From: Thermohalobaculum sp039028795
GTDB taxonomy: Bacteria; Pseudomonadota; Alphaproteobacteria; Rhodobacterales; Rhodobacteraceae
Assembly: GCA_039028795.1 (NCBI GenBank)
Contig: JBCCHJ010000002.1
Coordinates: 62,001-126,000, forward strand
Length of the DNA: 64,000 nucleotides
Direction: 5' to 3'
Of the stretch, positions 24,232 to 31,750 are shown in pieces. The notes beneath the pieces were generated by a model, which did not search any database, was not told the DNA's origin, and was given only the letters and a program-made list of their open reading frames with translations. A program made the position numbers and the translations under genes. The first letter of the stretch is position 1, and each line of letters opens with the position of its first letter.

Positions 24232-25368
24232 CTACTCCGCCAACAAAGGCGCGCCGAAGCTCATCATAAGACGGACAAACTGGGTACGGTTCGCGCATTC
24301 TGACTTGCCCAGGATGGCTTTGACCTGGGCATTGATCGTGTCCACCGACCGCTCTCGCCGTTCGGCGATCTGCGCATTCGTGTGGCCGAGACAGATATCG
24401 TCAATCAGCCGCGTTTCCGCATCGGTCAATGCAAACGCCTTACGGATCAGCCCTGTATCGCAGCCCACCGGGCGGCTGGTATCGGTGCTGAAGACAAGAT
24501 ATCCGGCGAAAGCGCCATCCGACACTTCGCCCATCCTGTCGACGGGCGCGACTTCGATACAAAGGTAGACGTCGTCCTCCACCGGGATCGCTTCTTTGCG
24601 CGGACGCGCACCGAATTGACCGTGGTTCTTCGCATCGGATTTCAGTGCCTCGAAACTGCGTTGATTTTGGGCCAGCGGAAACCGCAAAGCGCCTTGTGGT
24701 GTGATCTCGAACACCGGGTAATCCTGTTTCTGGCGGTGAAATTCCTGGTTGGCGACGACGACATTGCCGTTGCGATCCAAGAGGCACATCCCGATCGTCA
24801 ATCGATCGATCGCCGCGAGCAGGCTTTGGCTTTGCGCGGCCAGTTGCTGTAAGGGATGGCCCAAATGGAAGGCCTTGGCGACGTGCGGCAGAATCCGGTT
24901 CAGCGTCGCGGACTCTTCGGGGTTGATCGGTCCCCGGTCGGCCCCGAACTGGATCGAGAAGCGCCCGACATCGATGTTGTCCTTGTTCAGCAACGCCGCG
25001 GCCCTGTGCAGCAGTCCCACATCCAAGGTGGCCTGAATGTTTGGCCTGGCCCGGAACTCTTCGATATCGTCATAGAGGATCGTGTCCGGCACGATATCGA
25101 CCGTATCGTGTTCCTTGATGTGCTTCAGGAAGCTTCGATGATCCGACATCTCTTCTGCGAGGTATTCACGGAGGTAATAGTCCACCAAGTCCCGGCTGTA
25201 GCTTTTTGCCAGATGCGTCCCGGTCAGCGCGTCATTGTCGATCTCGAAAAGCATTGCGCCTTTTGCACCGACGCTTTCCGCGATCCGATCCAGCACCTCT
25301 GGCCAAAGACTGACATTTGCTACGGTGTCATAGATCCCGACAATAAGATCTTGGTCATGGGTCGTCAT
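24232..25368 (-). CDS. LuxR-family transcriptional regulator with N-terminal sensory domain
   Basis: A 378-residue regulator. The N-terminal part (about 1-180) is a GAF-like region, a PAS-like middle (around 190-290, with GMCLLDRNGNVVVANQEF) follows, and the C-terminal GerE HTH is at about 310-370 (LTDAETRLIDDICLGHTNAQ). The start at 25368 has AGGGGGGAC upstream; the longer frame to 25461 is AT-rich and unlikely to be coding. It is convergent with the membrane-anchored LuxR gene and divergent from the ilvB leader, with about 400 bp between. Signal and target are unknown. Confidence 0.85.
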   Translation of the reverse strand: MTTHDQDLIVGIYDTVANVSLWPEVLDRIAESVGAKGAMLFEIDNDALTGTHLAKSYSRDLVDYYLREYLAEEMSDHRSFLKHIKEHDTVDIVPDTILYDDIEEFRARPNIQATLDVGLLHRAAALLNKDNIDVGRFSIQFGADRGPINPEESATLNRILPHVAKAFHLGHPLQQLAAQSQSLLAAIDRLTIGMCLLDRNGNVVVANQEFHRQKQDYPVFEITPQGALRFPLAQNQRSFEALKSDAKNHGQFGARPRKEAIPVEDDVYLCIEVAPVDRMGEVSDGAFAGYLVFSTDTSRPVGCDTGLIRKAFALTDAETRLIDDICLGHTNAQIAERRERSVDTINAQVKAILGKSECANRTQFVRLMMSFGAPLLAE

Positions 25369-25515
25369 GACCACGTCCCCCCTAAAATTCAGGCTTGCCC
25401 CCGAAAGCCTTGTTATGGAGTTCTTTTCCAATTCCAAATTCAATGCAAGAACGCTTTGCAAGCGTCACGCCACCGTGAGATATGCTGTTGGCGATGGACG
25501 TATTCAAGCGGGCGA

Positions 25516-25536
25516 TATGTCTGAAATACTGACATA
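25516..25536. promoter_or_regulatory. Inverted repeat upstream of the ilvB promoter
   Basis: TATGTC (25516-25521) and GACATA (25531-25536) form a perfect six-base inverted repeat with a nine-base spacer, centred about 20 bp upstream of the -35 box of the ilvB promoter and in the divergent region with the LuxR gene. It is a candidate operator for an activator or autoregulator. The protein that binds it cannot be told from sequence. Confidence 0.35.
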
Positions 25537-25545
25537 AATCGGGGC

Positions 25546-25574
25546 TTGACCATCCGGCTGTGCCTGGGTATCGA
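25546..25574 (+). promoter_or_regulatory. Sigma-70-type promoter of the ilvB leader
   Basis: TTGACC (25546-25551) and TATCGA (25569-25574) are separated by 17 bp and lie about 27 bp upstream of the leader-peptide ATG at 25602. This is a good match to the housekeeping consensus at the spot needed for the attenuated leader transcript, which would begin near 25581. Confidence 0.6.
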
Positions 25575-25601
25575 ATGTCCACTTAACCGAAGGATCAAGG
25601 C

Positions 25602-25649
25602 ATGAGCCTGGTACTCGTAATCGAAGCGCGCTGGGGTGCGATGGGCTGA
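25602..25649 (+). CDS. ilvB leader peptide (attenuator control peptide)
   Basis: A 15-codon open frame, MSLVLVIEARWGAMG, that starts with ATG and follows AAGGATCAAGGC. Codons 3-7 are Leu-Val-Leu-Val-Ile, the three branched-chain amino acids whose synthesis the operon serves. A hairpin (CGATGG 25639-25644 with CCATCG 25653-25658) covers the stop codon and an intrinsic terminator follows 25 bp on. Ribosome stalling at these codons would favour an alternative fold and read-through. This is the classic attenuation layout, known in ilv operons of proteobacteria including Caulobacter as I recall. Function inferred from sequence and position. Confidence 0.82.
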   Translation: MSLVLVIEARWGAMG

Positions 25650-25675
25650 ACACCATCGTACTGGATGCGCGCATG

Positions 25676-25698
25676 GCCCCCTCAGCGGGGCTTTTTTT
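25676..25698 (+). terminator. Attenuator terminator upstream of ilvB
   Basis: GCCCC (25676-25680... with G at 25676) pairs with GGGGC (25687-25691) around a short loop and is followed by seven T residues (25692-25698). Flanking GCAT and ATGC can extend the stem. It lies between the leader peptide and ilvB, so it would stop transcription when branched-chain amino acids are plentiful. Upstream GCTGGGG (25630-25636) could pair with the CCCC arm as an antiterminator. Confidence 0.82.
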
Positions 25699-25767
25699 AT
25701 GCCCAACGGCCACTGGCGGATCCAGGTGGCCTGACGGCGAACCGGAAGACCAAAGGGAGACCGTCAG

Positions 25768-27546
25768 ATGTCCGGTGACAGCACAGACAGCCAAGAGACC
25801 CGAGAGACGATAACAGGTGCCGAGATCGTGGTTCGCGCATTGCGCGATCAGGGGGTCGAGGTGGTATTCGGCTATCCCGGCGGCGCTGTGCTACCGATCT
25901 ATGACGAGATCTTCAAACAGAACGATATTCGCCACATCCTGGTCCGCCACGAACAGGGTGCGACCCACATGGCGGAAGGCTATGCCCGATCGACGGGCAA
26001 ACCCGGCGTTGTTTTGGTCACCTCTGGTCCCGGGGCGACGAATGCCGTCACCGGTATGACCGACGCCTTGATGGACAGCATTCCAATCGTCGTTCTGACC
26101 GGTCAGGTTCCGACCTTTATGATCGGTAATGATGCCTTCCAAGAAGCCGATACCGTCGGCATCACCCGGCCCTGCACCAAGCACAACTGGCTGGTGAAGG
26201 AAACTGACGAACTGGCTGATACCATCCACCAGGCCTTCCATGTCGCCACGCATGGCCGCCCCGGACCTGTGCTGGTCGATATCCCGAAGGACGTACAGTT
26301 CGCGGACGGCATCTATACCGCGAAAGAGTCGTCCAACACCCGCCGCTATAACCCAAAGGTCAAAGGCGATCCGCACTGGATTGAAGAAGCCGTCAAACTG
26401 ATCGAAGGCGCCAAGCGGCCGATCATCTATTCCGGCGGCGGGGTCATCAACTCGGGCGACCGGGCGACGGAACTGCTGCGCGAACTGGTGTCAGAGACCG
26501 GGTTCCCGATTACTTCGACCCTGATGGGTCTGGGCTGTTACCCGGCATCCGGCGACAAATGGCTGGGCATGCTGGGGATGCACGGCACCTACGAGGCAAA
26601 CCTGGCGATGCATGACTGCGATGTGATGATCTGCATCGGCGCACGCTTCGATGACCGGATTACAGGGCGTACGGACGCGTTCAGCCCGGGATCGAAGAAG
26701 ATCCACATCGATATAGATCCAAGTTCGATCAACAAGAACATCCATGTCGATGTGCCTATTGTCGGCGACGTCGCCAATGTGATGGAAGAGATGTTGAGGC
26801 TTTGGCGCGATCGCGGGTCGAAAAAGCAGGATATGACCGGCTGGATGGCCGAGATTGACAAATGGCGGGCGGTGGATTGCCTGGGCTTCAAGAATTCGGA
26901 CGTGCTGATCAAACCGCAATATGCTCTACAGCGGCTGGAGGCCCTGACCAAGGACGCGGACCGCTACATCACGACCGAGGTCGGCCAGCATCAGATGTGG
27001 GCCGCGCAATTCCTGGGCTTTGAAGACCCCAATCGGTGGATGACCTCCGGCGGATTGGGGACTATGGGATACGGCCTGCCGGCATCGATCGGTGTGCAGA
27101 TCGCCCATCCCGAAAGCTTGGTCATTAACGTGGCGGGCGAGGCCAGCTGGATCATGGTGATGCAGGAAATGTGCACTGCGGTTCAATACCGTCTGCCGGT
27201 GAAACAGTTCATCCTGAACAATGAACGGTTGGGCATGGTGCGCCAGTGGCAGGAGCTTCTGCACGGAGAGCGGTATTCCCACAGCTATTCCGAAGCCTTG
27301 CCCGATTTCGTGAAACTGGCGGATGCGTTCGGATGCAAGGGAATTCACTGCGCAGATCCGGCAAACCTGGACGACGCGATCCAGGAAATGCTGGACTATC
27401 CCGGCCCGGTCATCTTCGACTGTCTGGTGGAAAAGCACGAAAACTGCTTCCCGATGATCCCGTCCGGCAAGGCCCATAACGAGATGCTGCTGGGCGCGGC
27501 CTCGACCGAAGGGGCGATCCAAGCCGAAGGGGCGGTGCTGGTTTGA
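25768..27546 (+). CDS. ilvB: Acetolactate synthase, large (catalytic) subunit
   Basis: Thiamine-diphosphate enzyme (also called ilvI) that makes acetolactate or acetohydroxybutyrate from pyruvate and 2-oxobutyrate, the first common step of valine, leucine and isoleucine synthesis. The 592 residues match the family. The N-terminal domain has EVVFGYPGGAVLPIYD with the catalytic Glu in VRHEQGATHMAEGYA; the C-terminal half has GLGTMGYGLPASIG and the ThDP-binding stretch INVAGEASW through LNNERLGM. In that stretch the common GDGSF/GDA version reads GEASW. It lies downstream of the attenuator; its regulatory subunit gene ilvH is 1.6 kb further on. Confidence 0.97.
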   Translation: MSGDSTDSQETRETITGAEIVVRALRDQGVEVVFGYPGGAVLPIYDEIFKQNDIRHILVRHEQGATHMAEGYARSTGKPGVVLVTSGPGATNAVTGMTDALMDSIPIVVLTGQVPTFMIGNDAFQEADTVGITRPCTKHNWLVKETDELADTIHQAFHVATHGRPGPVLVDIPKDVQFADGIYTAKESSNTRRYNPKVKGDPHWIEEAVKLIEGAKRPIIYSGGGVINSGDRATELLRELVSETGFPITSTLMGLGCYPASGDKWLGMLGMHGTYEANLAMHDCDVMICIGARFDDRITGRTDAFSPGSKKIHIDIDPSSINKNIHVDVPIVGDVANVMEEMLRLWRDRGSKKQDMTGWMAEIDKWRAVDCLGFKNSDVLIKPQYALQRLEALTKDADRYITTEVGQHQMWAAQFLGFEDPNRWMTSGGLGTMGYGLPASIGVQIAHPESLVINVAGEASWIMVMQEMCTAVQYRLPVKQFILNNERLGMVRQWQELLHGERYSHSYSEALPDFVKLADAFGCKGIHCADPANLDDAIQEMLDYPGPVIFDCLVEKHENCFPMIPSGKAHNEMLLGAASTEGAIQAEGAVLV

Positions 27547-27993
27547 TCCGCAGTTTGCTGAGGCGATGGCGGGGGCCAAAGTTCCCGCCAAATCACCCCT
27601 TAAACGTCGGACCACCTGCAAAGATCAGTAAGGATGATCCAGCACTTTCCGAGCGGCCCTCGATGAAAACTACCTTCTGATTGTCCCGCAGATGCTTTCC
27701 GAAGCCATCGCAAGACTGCGCAGCGCCTTCGGTGTTGCAGACAGTTCAATCTTGAAGGTGAATGCTTTGCGCAATCAGGAAGTTCGGCTCTCTCCTGAAA
27801 TCCAGGATGCTGATGTCGTGGCTTCAGCACATATTATCTTTTCCTGCCCATCGTTCAGACTGGCGGCCGGTCCTGATCCGGCGCTCTGGGCATTTGGCGC
27901 GTCAAGCACCCTGGATCCCGAGATCTCGCACTCTCAACCATCACTCCGGTACAATCGACCTTTGCTTCATTCTTTCATGATAGGTGCGCAGCG
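27547..27993. other. ilvB-sulfotransferase intergenic region
   Basis: A 447-bp stretch on the ilvB side of the sulfotransferase gene. A GC-rich inverted repeat (GGCGGG with CCCGCC, near 27569-27589) without a U run may mark the end of ilvB. The central part, about 27651-27870, still encodes a broken piece of a sulfotransferase-like protein (separate entry). I see no intact gene or clear promoter in the rest. Confidence 0.5.
27651..27870 (+). pseudogene. Remnant of a sulfotransferase-like gene
   Basis: Translated in the frame of 27662, the segment reads ENYLLIVPQMLSEAIARLRS, AFGVADSSILKVNALRN, then VRLSPEI. This matches the C-terminal part of the adjacent sulfotransferase (EDYLLLIPHNKVSKALEDLR, AAFGVF, VNVSRSVDVKPSPEI) over about 65 residues. 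The N-terminal half with the cofactor motifs is missing and the similarity fades near 27870. It looks like the decayed remains of a duplicate of the gene at 27994. An intact start or full domain is not visible. Confidence 0.72.
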
Positions 27994-28899
27994 ATGATGA
28001 AGGAATGGATCGCCCGCCGGCTCACGAAATGGTTTGGCGGGAAGCTGACGCGCCAGATAGCGGCGCAGCATATGAAGACGCTTCGCGCGGGTCAGGCATC
28101 GCGCCCGGCCAAGGCCGATAGCGCGCTTTCCGAACTGCCTGACCTGGCAAAACGTCGGGCTTTCTTTCAAGAGCACATCCTGGTGCACACCCATATACCG
28201 AAAACTGCTGGCTCCAGCCTTTCAGCCGGATTGGCGGCCATTGTCGGGGGCGTGCATTTCCTGGATGTTCGCCTGCCGAGATCCGTCCCGCTGTCAAAGC
28301 TGACGCAAGAAGATCTGGATGACATCTATTGCATCAGCAGCCATATGGGCTTTGGCATGCATGACTTGTTCGATCGCAAGCCGCTCTATCTGGCCGCGGT
28401 CAGGGATCCGGTTGACCGGGCGGTTTCGTACTACCGGTATTTGCAGAATCGGCCGAACGAGGAAATGTCAAAGCACGCGATCGGCAAGAGCTTCGAAGAA
28501 TCCTGGCGCCTGATCGATGCTGACAGAGGCGAGGCGCATCGCAATCTGCAGGCGCGAATGTTGGTCAGCCGTATCGATGATAAGCCGTTGGATGAGGATC
28601 TGATGTGGCGCAGGGTCAATGAAGACTATCTGCTGCTGATCCCGCACAACAAGGTTTCAAAAGCCTTGGAAGACCTACGCGCAGCCTTCGGTGTCTTCAG
28701 GACGCCTGATGCCAAAGTTAATGTCTCGCGCAGCGTGGATGTGAAGCCATCACCGGAAATCATCAAAGAAATCCGCGCCGTGAACCAAGTCGATGCAAAA
28801 CTGCATTCGCATGTCGTGGCGAACTTTAAAGAAAATCTGCAGAGCGCCTGCCAGACCATTGCGCATCATTGCTTGCAGCGCATCGATGGCGACACCTGA
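27994..28899 (+). CDS. Sulfotransferase-family protein
   Basis: A 301-residue protein with the PAPS-binding 5'-phosphosulfate loop THIPKTAGSSLSAGL (66-80) and the 3'-phosphate segment AVRDPVDRAVSYYRY (around 129-143), the two landmarks of cytosolic and Golgi-type sulfotransferases. The family transfers sulfate from PAPS to polysaccharides, lipids or small molecules; the acceptor is unknown. It starts with two ATG codons; the first at 27994 has AGGTGC upstream. It lies between ilvB and ilvH on the same strand, so it is probably carried on the same transcript or inserted into the operon. A decayed paralogue lies directly upstream. Confidence 0.83.
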   Translation: MMKEWIARRLTKWFGGKLTRQIAAQHMKTLRAGQASRPAKADSALSELPDLAKRRAFFQEHILVHTHIPKTAGSSLSAGLAAIVGGVHFLDVRLPRSVPLSKLTQEDLDDIYCISSHMGFGMHDLFDRKPLYLAAVRDPVDRAVSYYRYLQNRPNEEMSKHAIGKSFEESWRLIDADRGEAHRNLQARMLVSRIDDKPLDEDLMWRRVNEDYLLLIPHNKVSKALEDLRAAFGVFRTPDAKVNVSRSVDVKPSPEIIKEIRAVNQVDAKLHSHVVANFKENLQSACQTIAHHCLQRIDGDT

Positions 28900-29007
28900 T
28901 GCGCGGGCTGCCTTTCTTTGGCCATGTCCCTGGATCCAACCATGTCCCCGGATCTATCTTCCGCGACCGCATGCACGACACCTCGAATGCAGTCCCGAAC
29001 CATGATC

Positions 29008-29021
29008 GGTCAGATCTGACC
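29008..29021. promoter_or_regulatory. Perfect palindrome upstream of ilvH
   Basis: GGTCAGATCTGACC is a perfect 14-bp palindrome 155 bp upstream of the ilvH start, in the 276-bp gap after the sulfotransferase gene. Perfect 14-bp symmetry is unlikely by chance at a given site and would suit a homodimeric repressor, which may serve a separate ilvH promoter. A directly repeated CCATGTCCCYGGATC lies nearby at 28922-28956. No binding protein is known. Confidence 0.3.
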
Positions 29022-29175
29022 ATTCGAAATCTTGATCGGAATTTAGCAACCTTTGATTGCGCAGCGCCGCAAGCGGTAGCCATATGACCCGGGTATCGCA
29101 AGCAAACAGCCAAGAGATTGCCGACGCTGCTGACAATCGTTAGAACCCGGCGAAACCGACTACGGAAGACAAGAT

Positions 29176-29745
29176 ATGAACCTGACTTTGAAACCCGGCT
29201 CGAATGCAAAATCGGCCTATAATCTGCGTGATCCGGGCGATGCCGGCGAAGAACGCCACACGCTTTCCGTGCTGGTCGACAACGAAGCAGGCGTGCTTGC
29301 GCGCGTGATAGGCCTGTTTTCCGGCCGCGGATACAATATCGAAAGCCTCACGGTGGCCGAGGTTGACCATACCGGCCACAGAAGCCGGATCACCATCGTC
29401 ACCCGCGGAACACCGGCGGTGATCGATCAGATCCACGCACAGCTTGAACGCATGGTTCCAGTGCATGGCGTGAACGATCTGACGGTCGAAGCGCCGCATA
29501 TCGAACGCGAACTGGGGCTGTTCAAGGTTGTCTCGACCGGAGAGGTCCGGGTCGAGGCGCTACGCATGGCCGAGATCATGGGCGCCAAGGTCGTCGATGT
29601 GACGCCCGGCAGCTTTATTTTCGAGCTTGCCGACACATCAGAACAGATCGAGGCGTTTGCCGGACTGATGCTGCCCTTGGGGCTGGTCGAAATTGCACGC
29701 ACAGGTGTCGCGGCCATGACCCGCGGCGACGAGGCCATGGAATGA
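29176..29745 (+). CDS. ilvH: Acetolactate synthase, small (regulatory) subunit
   Basis: Regulatory subunit (also ilvN) that activates the large subunit and confers valine feedback inhibition; 189 residues. The N-terminal ACT domain shows HTLSVLVDNEAGVLARVIGL and RGYNIESLTVAEVD; the C-terminal domain is typical (RELGLFKV, EIMGAKVVDVTPGSFIFEL). The ATG at 29176 follows GGAAGAC. It is separated from ilvB by the sulfotransferase gene and the remnant. It overlaps the following lipoprotein gene by ATGA. Confidence 0.97.
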   Translation: MNLTLKPGSNAKSAYNLRDPGDAGEERHTLSVLVDNEAGVLARVIGLFSGRGYNIESLTVAEVDHTGHRSRITIVTRGTPAVIDQIHAQLERMVPVHGVNDLTVEAPHIERELGLFKVVSTGEVRVEALRMAEIMGAKVVDVTPGSFIFELADTSEQIEAFAGLMLPLGLVEIARTGVAAMTRGDEAME

Positions 29746-30278
29746 TCCACCGGGCCGCAGCCCTTGTGATCATGCTGACGCTGGTGGGATGCGCTGATCA
29801 AAGCGGCGACCCGCTAAGACCAGAAGGCGCGATTCCGCCCACGGCGATACCGACAACACCCACAAAGCCCGAGGACAAGCTGTTTGCGGCGGCCCAGAAT
29901 GCACCGCAGATCTACATGTCTTTGCAGCCTGATCCGTCCGGGCCGCTATCGATCATCTTCGCGATCGACTCTGCCCGAAACGATACGCCCCGGGATGATC
30001 CGGCCATTCGCATCACCCCTGAGGACGGCAGGTGTAACCCGCAGGAACTTACACGCTTCGAGTTTCCAACGGACATTCGCCGCCCTGTTTTTGGCCCTGA
30101 TGAGGCATTTTCCGGCGTGCTGCCGGAAGAACTGCCGAACTTCATGGCGATGGCTGTCACCTCGGAAATGATGCGGCGTGGCATGATCGATGAGCCCGAG
30201 GAGTCGCAGCCGCAAAACGTTTGCACCCGCAAATTGTGGGAGCGGATGATTGTGAACGAAGTGGTCAATCAGGGCTGA
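29742..30278 (+). CDS. Predicted lipoprotein of unknown function
   Basis: A 178-residue lipoprotein. The signal peptide (AAALVIMLTLVGC) has a lipobox with the modified Cys at residue 17. A Pro/Thr-rich linker (PPTAIPTTPTKPEDK) leads to a domain that starts at about residue 45. Two cysteines (RCNPQE and NVCTRK) could form a disulphide. The start overlaps the end of ilvH by four bases, so it is translated with the operon. I recognise no family. Confidence 0.75.
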   Translation: MIHRAAALVIMLTLVGCADQSGDPLRPEGAIPPTAIPTTPTKPEDKLFAAAQNAPQIYMSLQPDPSGPLSIIFAIDSARNDTPRDDPAIRITPEDGRCNPQELTRFEFPTDIRRPVFGPDEAFSGVLPEELPNFMAMAVTSEMMRRGMIDEPEESQPQNVCTRKLWERMIVNEVVNQG

Positions 30279-30691
30279 TCGGGATCATTGCGAACCATCA
30301 AAATGATGGAAGCGAACTTTCCGACGTTCCAAGGTCTGTCCAGATATTACCACAGGCAGAGTAGTTTTCCTCGGCCTCGAACAATCGATCACGAGCCCTG
30401 CTATTATCTCTGCAGGCCTTGTTCTTTTGATGCTCGTCACCGCGCCAATCGCCTTCTTCATAGGCGTCGCCTGGCATGCGCCCGGCACACCGACCGGGCG
30501 AATCTGTATATTATCGAACGAACCCGATGTTCCGACTTCAAAACTGGGTCAACGGGCAAGAGACAAGGCTGATGAAGACCAGTTAAAGGGCGCTTACGCC
30601 GCAACGGACTGGACTTGGGCGGGGCGGTCGTCTAACCACGCCCGCGGCGCCCAATCAGGGCGAAACGAACAATTTTTGAGAGGGACGGGAC
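30279..30691. other. Region between the lipoprotein gene and ilvC
   Basis: A 413-bp stretch that should contain the ilvC promoter and leader. I found no attenuator like the one before ilvB, no convincing terminator and no RNA motif. One open frame with a membrane-helix-like stretch (separate low-confidence entry) covers its second half and runs into ilvC. Confidence 0.4.
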
Positions 30692-30708
30692 ATGCGCGTC
30701 TACTATGA
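30430..30708 (+). CDS. Possible small membrane protein (doubtful gene)
   Basis: A 92-residue open frame. The frame is open back to 30307 and encodes SPAIISAGLVLLMLVTAPIA, which continues as a hydrophobic segment long enough for one membrane helix, followed by a hydrophilic tail (LGQRARDKADEDQ). The only ATG, at 30430, sits inside that hydrophobic segment, has no ribosome-binding site, and the frame overlaps the first 17 bp of ilvC. It may be a decayed gene or chance. Confidence 0.22.
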   Translation: MLVTAPIAFFIGVAWHAPGTPTGRICILSNEPDVPTSKLGQRARDKADEDQLKGAYAATDWTWAGRSSNHARGAQSGRNEQFLRGTGHARLL

Positions 30709-31714
30709 CAGCGACTGCGATATCAATCTGATCAAGAACAAGAACGTGGCCGTTGTCGGCTATGGCTCTCAAGGTCACGCCCACGCACTGAACATGCGTG
30801 ATAGCGGCGTTTCGAACGTGGCAGCGGCATTGCGCCCCGGCTCGCCATCGGCCGCCAAGGCCGAAGCTGAAGGCTTGCAGGTGATGTCGATCGCCGATGC
30901 GGCGGCCTGGGCCGATGTGATCATGATGGCCATGCCGGACGAGCTGCAGGCTGAAACTTACTATGCGCATATCCATGACAATATGAAGGACGGTGCCGCG
31001 ATTGCATTTGCGCACGGGTTGAACGTTCATTTCGGCCTGATCGAGGCAAAGCCGACCTGCGACGTCATCATGATGGCGCCAAAGGGCCCGGGCCACACTG
31101 TCCGCGGTGAGTTCGTCAAAGGCGGCGGTGTGCCCTGCCTGGTGGCCGTCCACAACGACGCCACGGGCACTGCGCTGGAGGTGGGCAAATCCTATTGTGC
31201 AGCCATCGGCGGCGGCCGGTCGGGCATCATCGAGACCGACTTCAAGGAAGAATGTGAGACCGACCTATTTGGTGAACAGACGGTTCTGTGCGGCGGTGTG
31301 GTCGAACTGATCCGCCTGGGCTTCGAGACCCTGGTCGAAGCGGGCTACGAGCCAGAGATGGCCTATTTCGAGTGCCTGCACGAAGTGAAGCTGATCGTCG
31401 ACCTGATCTATGAAGGTGGCATCGCGAACATGAACTATTCAATCTCGAACACCGCTGAGTTCGGCGAGTATGTCTCTGGCCCCCGCGTCGTGCCTTACGC
31501 CGAAACGAAGGCCCGCATGAAAGAGGTTCTGGCCGACATCCAGTCCGGCAGGTTCGTCAGCGAATGGATGCGTGAGTGCAAGGCCGGCCAGCCAATGTTC
31601 AAGGCGATCCGCCGAAACAATGACGCCCACCAGATCGAGGAAGTCGGCGCTAAGCTGCGCGGCATGATGCCGTGGATTGCTGCCAATCAGCTGGTGGACA
31701 AATCGAAGAACTGA
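30692..31714 (+). CDS. ilvC: Ketol-acid reductoisomerase
   Basis: Class I acetohydroxy-acid isomeroreductase of 340 residues, the second step of valine and isoleucine synthesis (NADPH, Mg). Landmarks are VVGYGSQGHAHALNMRDSG (Rossmann loop, about 22-40), MMAPKGPGHTVRGEF, and the metal-site segment EECETDLFGEQTVLCGG with the following helix FECLHEVKLIVDLIYEGG. The start at 30692 follows GAGGGACGGGAC. It is on the same strand as ilvB and ilvH but 414 bp downstream of the lipoprotein gene, so it probably has its own promoter. Confidence 0.98.
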   Translation: MRVYYDSDCDINLIKNKNVAVVGYGSQGHAHALNMRDSGVSNVAAALRPGSPSAAKAEAEGLQVMSIADAAAWADVIMMAMPDELQAETYYAHIHDNMKDGAAIAFAHGLNVHFGLIEAKPTCDVIMMAPKGPGHTVRGEFVKGGGVPCLVAVHNDATGTALEVGKSYCAAIGGGRSGIIETDFKEECETDLFGEQTVLCGGVVELIRLGFETLVEAGYEPEMAYFECLHEVKLIVDLIYEGGIANMNYSISNTAEFGEYVSGPRVVPYAETKARMKEVLADIQSGRFVSEWMRECKAGQPMFKAIRRNNDAHQIEEVGAKLRGMMPWIAANQLVDKSKN

Positions 31715-31724
31715 GTTTGGTGAG

Positions 31725-31744
31725 GGGTGGGCTGAAGCCCACCC
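31725..31744. repeat. Palindromic GGGTGGGCTGAAGCCCACCC element
   Basis: A nine-base-pair inverted repeat with a two-base loop lies in the 36-bp gap between the convergent ilvC and copper chaperone genes. There is no U run, so it could work as a bidirectional structure or a REP-like element. Sequences of this form recur between genes in Rhodobacterales as I recall. Confidence 0.5.
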
Positions 31745-31750
31745 TACCCG

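Noticed and set aside
27692..27997. A 101-codon protein-coding gene between ilvB and the sulfotransferase gene
   Set aside because: The first part matches the C-terminal part of the sulfotransferase and the rest is unstructured, so it is better read as a gene remnant.
30288..30572. Open frame between the lipoprotein gene and ilvC in a second frame
   Set aside because: Arg-rich, no start signal and no conserved pattern.
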